Source: Sulfurivirga caldicuralii
GTDB taxonomy: Bacteria; Pseudomonadota; Gammaproteobacteria; Thiomicrospirales; Thiomicrospiraceae
Direction: 5' to 3'
Length of the DNA stretch: 14,596 nucleotides
NCBI GenBank assembly: GCA_015661715.1
Contig: DQVN01000159.1
Coordinates: 1 to 14,596 of the forward strand
A program made the translations under genes and the position numbers. Below, in pieces: positions 7,581-13,604 of this stretch; position 1 is the first letter of the stretch, and each line of letters begins with the position of its first letter. The notes under the pieces were generated by a model, which was not told the DNA's origin, made no database searches, and worked only from the letters and a program-made list of their open reading frames with translations.

Positions 7581-8886
7581 CCTGTTGCTGTTGGCGCTGG
7601 CAACGCCCACTGCCTGGGCCGATAGGGGGCTGTTGGATATCTGGAAACTGGCCGTGCAGCAGGATGCCCAATTGGCTCAGGCTAAAGCCCAGTATGAGGC
7701 GGATCGGCTGCAGTTGAAGCGGGCGCGGGCGGCCCTGTTGCCTCAGGTCAACCTTAATGCCACATGGGCGGATAGGGAGAGTGATCTGCCCAATAGCGGG
7801 GGAGATGTGCGCAGTCGCCAGATCAGCATAAACGCCCAGCAGGTGCTCTACAACCGTAAGGCGTGGGTGGCCTACGATATTGCCCAGCAACAAGTGCAGC
7901 AGGCGGCGCTGGCCTGGCGGCAGGCGCAGCAGGATCTGATGGTGCGGGTGGTTAAGGCCTATTTTGATGTGCTGCTGAGCCAGGCCGATGTGCGTCTGAC
8001 CCGCGCGTTGGAGCAGGCCAACAGGTTGCAATGGCAGCGGGCCTTGACCGCGGAAAAGGTGGGATTGGCGGCCAATACGGATGTGCTGCAGGCCCGGTCG
8101 GCCTATGATCTGTCACGGGCGGATCGCATCAAGGCGGAGAATGGGCTCAATATCGCTTATGAGAACCTGGCTAAGCTCACAGGACAACGCATCACTGCCC
8201 TGAAATCGATCGGCGTGGATTCTGCGCTGCCCCCGGTGCAATCAAATGAAGCACAGTGGCTGCAGCGGGCTCTGGAGAATAACCTGCAGCTTAAGATTGC
8301 CGCCTATCAAGTCACCCAAGCCCGATTGAATGTGGCCCTGAATAAGGGAGATTACCTGCCGACTTTGGCCTTGACAGCCGCCCTGACCGATACGGCCTAC
8401 GAGGGTTATGACCGTCGCTATGCGTCCACCTTTACCGACAACCGCAACCGTCAGGTGGCCTTACAGTTGAACTGGCCGATTTACAGCGGCGGCCTTACCC
8501 GGGCGACGGTGGAGCAGGCCCGTTATCAGGTGAACAAGGCACTGGCCGCGGAGCGGGATCTGCGCGAAAGCACCGCCTTGCAGGTGCGGGTACTGGTTGA
8601 CAATCTGCGCAATGGCATGGCGCTGGTGGAGGCGCTGCGTGCTGCGGTGGTCTCCAGTCAAGCTTTTTTACAAGCGGCTGAGGAGAGCCATCGGGTCGGG
8701 TTGAAGAGCATGCTGGATGTGCTCAGCGCCCGGGCCAATGCCCATAAGGCACAGCGTGACCTGATTGCAGCGTTGAATGACCTGGTGATCAATCGTATCA
8801 ATCTGGAAGCGGTGGCCGGGGACTTGAACGAGGCGGATCTGGCGCGAATTGAATCCCTGCTGGTGGCGGGTGATGGCCCACCATGA
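7558..8886 (+). CDS. TolC-family outer membrane efflux protein
   Basis: This 442-residue protein is a TolC-type outer membrane channel, forming trimers whose beta-barrel spans the outer membrane and whose helical tunnel docks on an RND adaptor. A signal peptide occupies residues 1-21, with a cleavage site after A-W-A. The mature part shows two homologous outer-membrane-efflux repeats rich in long amphipathic helices with many Ala, Gln, Leu and Arg (first about 30-215, second about 230-430). I chose ATG 7558 because AAGGA at 7545-7549 is well spaced, and starting there puts the signal peptide at the N-terminus. The longer in-frame GTG start would overlap the CYTH gene more and bury the signal. 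The most likely partners are the adaptor and pump genes upstream, although four other genes intervene. It overlaps the next gene as ATGA. Confidence 0.92.
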   Translation: MRRKIRNSLLLLALATPTAWADRGLLDIWKLAVQQDAQLAQAKAQYEADRLQLKRARAALLPQVNLNATWADRESDLPNSGGDVRSRQISINAQQVLYNRKAWVAYDIAQQQVQQAALAWRQAQQDLMVRVVKAYFDVLLSQADVRLTRALEQANRLQWQRALTAEKVGLAANTDVLQARSAYDLSRADRIKAENGLNIAYENLAKLTGQRITALKSIGVDSALPPVQSNEAQWLQRALENNLQLKIAAYQVTQARLNVALNKGDYLPTLALTAALTDTAYEGYDRRYASTFTDNRNRQVALQLNWPIYSGGLTRATVEQARYQVNKALAAERDLRESTALQVRVLVDNLRNGMALVEALRAAVVSSQAFLQAAEESHRVGLKSMLDVLSARANAHKAQRDLIAALNDLVINRINLEAVAGDLNEADLARIESLLVAGDGPP

Positions 8887-10367
8887 GGTTGACGCGGCGC
8901 GGCTTAGTGACCCTGACGGTCAGTTTGCCCATGGTGGGGTGCGACGCCTCGCCTGCTGCAGCGGATCCGTGGACGATCCGCATGGGCGTGGCCAATCTGC
9001 CGGGTCGGTTGAATCCTATTTATGCCACCGATGCCCTCTCCAGTCGCATCAACCGGCTGCTCTATCGTGCCTTAACCGACTTTGATCAGACCTTACGTCC
9101 GGTGCCGGATCTGGCACGCTGGCAACAGTTGGATTCCCTGAGCTGGCAGTTTGAGCTGATTGACCGGCCTCGATTTCCTGACGGTCAGCGTGTATCGGCA
9201 CAGGATGTGGCCGCCACCTACCGCCACCTGCTGCATCCTGCAACCGGCTCTCCTTTGCGCGGCAGTCTGGCCCATATTCGGCAGGTTGTGGCCCTCAGTG
9301 CCCACCGGGTGCGTTTTAGGCTCCAACGCCCGGATCCCCTTTTTCCCGAGCGACTCAATATTGGTATTTTGCCGGCCCGTCTGCTTGCCCAGGGCCATGA
9401 TTTCGATGCTCAGCCTTTTGGCTGCGGGCCGTGTCGGTTTGCTCATCGTGATGCCCAGCAGGTGACGCTGCGCCGCCCCGATGGGGTCTCCTTGCAGTTT
9501 GTGCGGGTCAAGGACCCGTTGGTGCAGGTGCTGAAACTGCGCAAGGGAGAGCTGGATCTGGTTCAAGGGGGGCTGTCGCCGGAGCTGGTGAATTATTGCG
9601 CCCATCGCCCTGAGCTGCGCGTTGCCTGGCACAGGGGAACCAATTTTGCCTACTTGGGGTTCAATTTTCGCGATGCCGCCTTGCGTCAGTTACCCGTGCG
9701 TCGCGCCATCGCCCATGGCGTTGACCGGGAAGCCATTGTGCGCGCCTTTTTTCACGGCCATGCGCAGCTTGCCGGATCATTGCTGGCGCCGACACACTGG
9801 GCGGCCTTGTCCGACTGGCGAGGCTATGAGTATGATCCGGAACGCGCCCGGATGCTGTTGCACCAGGCGGGCTTTAAGCGTTTGCGCTTGAGTTATAAAA
9901 CCAGCGCCAACCCCTTGCGTCTGCGCCTGGCCGCTGTGTATCAGGATATGTTGCAGGATTGTGGCATTGATCTGGAGATCCAGAGTTTCGACTGGGGCAC
10001 TTTTTACGGGGATATCAAGCAGGGCCGTTTTCAGCTCTACTCTTTGGCCTGGGTGGGAGTCAAAAGCCCGGATATCTTTCAGTATGTGTTCCACTCATCC
10101 ATGACCCCGCCTGCAGGCGCCAATCGCGGCCGCTATCGGGATGCGCAGGTGGATCGGTTGATCGAAGCGGCGCTGCAGGCGCCCACGGAAGCTCAGCAGC
10201 GCAAGCTGTATCATGCCCTGCAGCGTCGGCTGGCCGAAACCGTGGCGGTGGTGCCCCTGTGGTATGAAGATCAATATGCGGTGATGCGCCAGGGCTTGCA
10301 GGGCTATCGCCTGTATGCCGATGGGCGTTATGATGGTCTGTTGAGCGCCACCAAAGGGTCCCCCTAA
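8883..10367 (+). CDS. ABC importer substrate-binding lipoprotein, peptide (Opp/Dpp) family 5
   Basis: This 494-residue protein resembles OppA/DppA-type binding proteins, which capture oligopeptides, nickel chelates or murein peptides outside the inner membrane. The signal peptide has a T-R-R-G start, a short hydrophobic core and Cys20 in M-V-G-C, so it is a likely lipoprotein. Asp at +2 after the Cys matches the inner-membrane retention signal known from E. coli. The family-5 fold is seen in the early N-P-I-Y segment, the F-P-D-G-x-x-V-x-A-x-D-V stretch, a Y-L-G-F-N-F strand, the V-R-R-A-I-A-H-G-V-D-R block, and the C-terminal V-P-L-W-Y. The start overlaps the tolC-like stop as ATGA. The permeases follow after one intervening gene. 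Neighbouring YkuD and NagZ genes make murein peptides or muropeptides the best substrate guess; this is inference from context. Confidence 0.88.
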   Translation: MRLTRRGLVTLTVSLPMVGCDASPAAADPWTIRMGVANLPGRLNPIYATDALSSRINRLLYRALTDFDQTLRPVPDLARWQQLDSLSWQFELIDRPRFPDGQRVSAQDVAATYRHLLHPATGSPLRGSLAHIRQVVALSAHRVRFRLQRPDPLFPERLNIGILPARLLAQGHDFDAQPFGCGPCRFAHRDAQQVTLRRPDGVSLQFVRVKDPLVQVLKLRKGELDLVQGGLSPELVNYCAHRPELRVAWHRGTNFAYLGFNFRDAALRQLPVRRAIAHGVDREAIVRAFFHGHAQLAGSLLAPTHWAALSDWRGYEYDPERARMLLHQAGFKRLRLSYKTSANPLRLRLAAVYQDMLQDCGIDLEIQSFDWGTFYGDIKQGRFQLYSLAWVGVKSPDIFQYVFHSSMTPPAGANRGRYRDAQVDRLIEAALQAPTEAQQRKLYHALQRRLAETVAVVPLWYEDQYAVMRQGLQGYRLYADGRYDGLLSATKGSP

Positions 10368-10385
10368 AATTTTTCAAGGTCGAAA

Positions 10386-10874
10386 ATGGCAACGCCAAAA
10401 CACATCGAAATCAGCCTGAAACGGCAGGAAATGGCCTGTTTTGAGCAAAACAGGCTCATTTTGCGTTTTGTGGTGAGTACCGCTGCGGCGGGGGCGGGTT
10501 GTCGTATGGGTTCTGGGTGTACGCCCACGGGGCGGCATATTATTCGCGCCAAAATCGGCGCCGGACTGGATCCCTATGCGGTGTTGGTGGGGCGGCGGCC
10601 CACCGGTGAGGTTTGGACGCCGCAATTGCAAGCGATGCATCCAGGTCGGGACTGGATTTTGGGGCGGATTCTCTGGCTCAGCGGTTGTGAGGTGGGACAC
10701 AATCGCCTGGGGCAGGTGGATACCATGCGCCGCTATATCTATATTCATGGTGCGGCGCCGACGGCGCCGATGGGGGTGCCCCGCTCCTGTGGTTGTGTCC
10801 GTATGCGCTGTGAGGATGTGGTGCGGCTGTTTGACTGGGCCCATGTGGGTACGCGGGTGGAGATCATGCCATGA
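10386..10874 (+). CDS. Cytoplasmic YkuD-domain protein, ElsL-like L,D-carboxypeptidase candidate
   Basis: This 162-residue protein is a bare YkuD (L,D-transpeptidase fold) domain. The active site is Y-I-Y-I-H121-G, then 15 residues on S134-C135-G-C137-V-R139-M. C137 is the nucleophile position and H121 the upstream conserved His. There is no signal peptide or membrane span, so unlike LdtA-LdtF it should act in the cytoplasm. That is the architecture of ElsL from Acinetobacter baumannii, a YkuD enzyme that removes the terminal D-Ala from murein tetrapeptides during recycling. The usual S-H-G-C motif here reads S-C-G-C, so activity is not assured. AAGG at 10376-10379 is a good ribosome-binding site, and residues around 6-12 match the usual first strand, supporting this start. 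The gene sits between the binding protein (18-bp gap) and the first permease (ATGA overlap). Confidence 0.85.
   Translation: MATPKHIEISLKRQEMACFEQNRLILRFVVSTAAAGAGCRMGSGCTPTGRHIIRAKIGAGLDPYAVLVGRRPTGEVWTPQLQAMHPGRDWILGRILWLSGCEVGHNRLGQVDTMRRYIYIHGAAPTAPMGVPRSCGCVRMRCEDVVRLFDWAHVGTRVEIMP
10434..10455 (+). repeat. Perfect inverted repeat (9-bp arms, 4-base loop) inside the YkuD gene
   Basis: The arms GCCTGTTTT (10434-10442) and AAAACAGGC (10447-10455) are exactly complementary and flank the loop GAGC. In RNA a flanking G-U pair (10433 and 10456) would extend the stem to ten pairs. It is followed by the T-rich but interrupted sequence CATTTTGCGTTTT, so it is terminator-like but not a clean intrinsic terminator. 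It lies 49-70 nt into the YkuD coding region, just after the binding-protein gene. It could protect the 3' end of the upstream message or attenuate transcription. Confidence 0.6.
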
Positions 10875-11785
10875 GCCGTCTGCTGCAACTGTTGGGGGAG
10901 TTGGCCTTTACCCTCTGGGCAGTGGGTACTTTGGTGTTCTTGATGCTGCATCTGGTGCCTGGGGATCCAGTGGCGGTGATGTTGGGGGAGGGTGCCAATG
11001 CAGTGGATCAGGCGGCTTTGCGGGCGCAATTGGGCTTGGATCAGCCCTTATGGATGCAGTATGTCCACTGGTGGGGCAATCTGTTGCAGGGTGATCTGGG
11101 CCGCTCGCTGTTTTGGCATCAGCCGGTGGCGGCGCTCATTGGCGAGCGTCTGGTCTATACGGTGCAACTGGCGGTATTGGCGCTGGGGTTTGCGCTGCTT
11201 TTGGCCTTGCCGTTGGGGGTGTGGGCGGCGCTGCATGCCGGGCGCTGGCCGGATAGTCTGGCCATGGGGGTGTCTCTGTTGGGGGTGTCTATTCCCAATT
11301 TCTGGTTGGGGCCGGTGCTGATTCTCTTCTTTTCCCTGTGGCTGGGGTGGTTGCCGGTCAGCGGTGTGCAGGCGCCACTGGCGTGGGTGTTGCCGACGCT
11401 GACGTTGGGGACGGCATTGGCGGCCATTCTCACCCGCATGGTGCGCGCCAGTTTACTGGAGGTGCTGCATGAAGATTACCTGCGCACAGCGCGAGCCAAA
11501 GGATTGCCGCAGCGGGTGGTGATCTGGCGGCATGCCTTGGGCAACGCCCTCTTGCCGGTGGTGACGGTGTTGGGGCTGCAGTTGGGCACGCTGCTGGGGG
11601 GGGCGGTGATCACGGAGGTGGTCTTTGACTGGCCGGGGCTGGGGCAGTTGCTGGTGGAGAGTATTCAGCGGCGGGATTATCCCGTGGTTCAGGGGGTGAT
11701 GCTGGTGGTTACGGCTGCCTATGTGCTGGTCAATGCCTTGACGGAATGGCTTTATACCCGGTTGGATCCCAGGGTGCGCCCATGA
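10871..11785 (+). CDS. ABC importer permease, DppB/OppB type
   Basis: This 304-residue membrane protein is the first permease of a peptide-type ABC importer. The N-terminal helix is followed by the family signature H-L-V-P-G-D-P and a G-L-D-Q-P-L segment with W-x-x-N-L-L-Q-G-D-L-G. These are hallmarks of the DppB/OppB branch. About six membrane spans are visible. The cytoplasmic coupling loop that contacts the ATPase is at about 205-225, with A-R-A-K-G at 207-211 followed by R-H-A-L-G-N. The start overlaps the YkuD gene as ATGA, with GGAG at 10859-10862 as ribosome-binding site. An eight-G run at 11596-11603 lies in the coding sequence. The DppC-type permease follows directly, but no ATPase gene is seen. 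Confidence 0.93.
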   Translation: MSRLLQLLGELAFTLWAVGTLVFLMLHLVPGDPVAVMLGEGANAVDQAALRAQLGLDQPLWMQYVHWWGNLLQGDLGRSLFWHQPVAALIGERLVYTVQLAVLALGFALLLALPLGVWAALHAGRWPDSLAMGVSLLGVSIPNFWLGPVLILFFSLWLGWLPVSGVQAPLAWVLPTLTLGTALAAILTRMVRASLLEVLHEDYLRTARAKGLPQRVVIWRHALGNALLPVVTVLGLQLGTLLGGAVITEVVFDWPGLGQLLVESIQRRDYPVVQGVMLVVTAAYVLVNALTEWLYTRLDPRVRP

Positions 11786-12573
11786 GACTTTGGCTGGGGA
11801 TTCTGCTGTTGTGGGGACTGATGGCCGTGGCTGGCTGGGGGGTGGGCAATGGGGCCATGGCGGTGCAGTTGGACAAGCTGTTGGCTCTACCGGACTGGCA
11901 GAGCTGGTTGGGTTATGATCAGTTGGGTCGGCCGGTGGGGGCGCGCCTGTTGCTGGGGGCGCAGACCTCTTTGGTGGTGGCTTTGAGTGTGGTCAGTCTT
12001 TCTGCCCTGATCGGCACGGCCATCGGCTTGGTCAGCGGCTATGTGGGCGGCTGGTTGGATCGTTTCGTGGTGCGGGTGATCGATGTGTTTCTGGCCTTTC
12101 CCGGGCTGTTGCTGGCCATTGGCATGGCGGCTGTGTTGGGTCCAGGGGTGGAGAATGTGATTATCGCGCTGGTGGTGGTGGGCTGGGTGAGTTATGCCCG
12201 TTTGGCGCGGGCGCAGACGTTGAGTCTGCGCAGTCGGGAACATGTGTTGGCGGCGCGGGCATTGGGGGCCGGGCATGGGCGCATTCTGCTGCGCCATGTG
12301 CTGCCGTTGATTATGGCACCTTTGGGGGTGGAGATGTCCTTTGGCGTGGCGGGCGCGGTGATCAGCGAAGCGGGGCTCTCTTTTCTGGGGCTGGGGGTGC
12401 AGCCGCCAGCGGATTCCTGGGGGAGCATGATACGGGAAGGCACCCGCTATATGTTGGTGGCGCCCCATTTGGTATTGGCGCCGGGGTTGGCGTTGATGCT
12501 GGTGGTATTGGCCGCTAATCGCCTGGGGGATCACTGGCGGGATCGGTTGGATGTAAAGAGGTTGGATGGATGA
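11782..12573 (+). CDS. ABC importer permease, DppC/OppC type
   Basis: This is the second permease of the importer, 263 residues, slightly shorter than typical DppC because the region before the core is brief. After the first membrane span comes the family's G-Y-D-Q-L-G-R motif (G-T-D-x-x-G-R in many relatives), then the transmembrane core. The coupling loop reads A-A-R-A-L-G-A-G with R-H-V-L-P, and near the C-terminus comes the S-F-L-G-L-G-V-Q-P-P segment typical of DppC/OppC. I chose ATG 11782 because it overlaps the upstream stop as ATGA and has AGGG at 11771-11774. A longer in-frame start would lie well inside the upstream gene. It pairs with the preceding permease to form the channel. It ends in another ATGA overlap with nagZ. 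Confidence 0.92.
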   Translation: MRLWLGILLLWGLMAVAGWGVGNGAMAVQLDKLLALPDWQSWLGYDQLGRPVGARLLLGAQTSLVVALSVVSLSALIGTAIGLVSGYVGGWLDRFVVRVIDVFLAFPGLLLAIGMAAVLGPGVENVIIALVVVGWVSYARLARAQTLSLRSREHVLAARALGAGHGRILLRHVLPLIMAPLGVEMSFGVAGAVISEAGLSFLGLGVQPPADSWGSMIREGTRYMLVAPHLVLAPGLALMLVVLAANRLGDHWRDRLDVKRLDG

Positions 12574-13604
12574 AAACACGAGCCATGGCGCTGGGTGCGG
12601 TGATGGTGGATCTGGCAGGGCCAACTTTGAGCGAGGCGGAGCGTGAGCGGCTGCTGCATCCTCAGGTGGCGGGGGTGGTGTTGTTTACCCGCAACTTTGA
12701 AAGTTGGCAGCAGTTGGCCGACCTGTGTGAGCAGATCCACCGGCTGCGTCAGCCGCGACTGTTGATTGCGGTGGATCACGAGGGGGGACGGGTGCAGCGC
12801 TTTCGTCAGGATGGCTTTACCCCTTTGCCGCCCATGGCGCGCTTGGGAAAGCTGCACGATCTCAATCCCATGGCGGCGGATGAGGCCGCCAGGGCGCTGG
12901 GCTGGTTGATGGCGGCTGAGCTGTTGGCGGTGGGAGTGGATTTTAGTTTTGCGCCGGTGGTGGATTTGAACCACGGGCGCAGTCAGGTCATCGGTGAACG
13001 CAGTTTTCATGGGCAAGCGCAGACAGTGGCGCAGTTGGCCGGTCAGTGGTTAGCGGGCATGCATGAGGCGGGCATGGCGGGGGTGGCTAAACATTTTCCG
13101 GGTCATGGCTTTGCCCAGGCAGACAGCCATACAGATGTGGCGGTGGATGAACGTGATTGGGAGGCATTGCAGGCGGATCTATTACCCTTTCAGGCGCTGA
13201 TCGCGCAACGGGTGGAGGGTATTATGCCGGCCCATGTCATCTACCCCGCCGTGGATACGCGTCCGGCGGGTTTTTCTCCGCACTGGCTGCAGACCATTCT
13301 GCGCCAGCAGATGGGATTTGACGGCGCCATTATCAGTGATGATCTGAATATGGCGGCCGCTAAGGCTGTGGGCAATATTGTCAAGCGCGCTGAGCTGGCA
13401 TTGGCTGCCGGTTGCGATCTGTTATTGGCGCTCAATGATGTGGCCGGTGCGGATAGGCTACTGTACGGTTTGGATTACCCTATCCGGCCGCTATCCCAGG
13501 CACGGCGCATCGCTTTACACGGGCGGGCGCGGTTCAATGTGAAAAACTTGCGTCGACAACGGCAGTATGCCCTGGCACAACACTATATGGAGCAGTTGAT
13601 ATGA
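12570..13604 (+). CDS. nagZ: Beta-N-acetylglucosaminidase NagZ (glycoside hydrolase family 3)
   Basis: NagZ removes N-acetylglucosamine from GlcNAc-anhydroMurNAc and its peptides in the cytoplasm during peptidoglycan recycling. The 344-residue product is a single GH3 barrel of the Gram-negative type, with no signal peptide. The diagnostic K-H-F-P-G-H-G stretch is followed by D185-S186-H187, the mobile-loop Asp-His pair that serves as acid/base in this family. The nucleophile region is I-S256-D257-D258-L. Other conserved parts are V-D-H-E-G-G-R-V-Q-R-F near residue 70 and F-A-P-V-V-D-L-N near 130. All catalytic residues look intact. AAGAGG at 12556-12561 is a well-spaced ribosome-binding site, and the start overlaps the permease stop as ATGA. 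Context with a peptide importer and a YkuD protein supports the recycling role. Confidence 0.95.
   Translation: MKTRAMALGAVMVDLAGPTLSEAERERLLHPQVAGVVLFTRNFESWQQLADLCEQIHRLRQPRLLIAVDHEGGRVQRFRQDGFTPLPPMARLGKLHDLNPMAADEAARALGWLMAAELLAVGVDFSFAPVVDLNHGRSQVIGERSFHGQAQTVAQLAGQWLAGMHEAGMAGVAKHFPGHGFAQADSHTDVAVDERDWEALQADLLPFQALIAQRVEGIMPAHVIYPAVDTRPAGFSPHWLQTILRQQMGFDGAIISDDLNMAAAKAVGNIVKRAELALAAGCDLLLALNDVAGADRLLYGLDYPIRPLSQARRIALHGRARFNVKNLRRQRQYALAQHYMEQLI

Noticed and set aside
7318..8031. Open frame of 237 codons on the minus strand opposite the CYTH and TolC-like genes
   Set aside because: Pro/Gln-rich translation with no domain; explained by the codon bias of the real + strand genes.
10753..10770. 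Tandem 9-bp repeat CGGCGCCGA twice in the YkuD gene
   Set aside because: It encodes part of the loop between H121 and the PMG motif, and the loop length appears normal for the family, so I see no sign of a recent insertion.
10576..11094. Open frame of 172 codons on the + strand across the YkuD/permease junction
   Set aside because: Shifted-frame reading of two real genes; Gly/Trp/Arg-rich with no fold signature.
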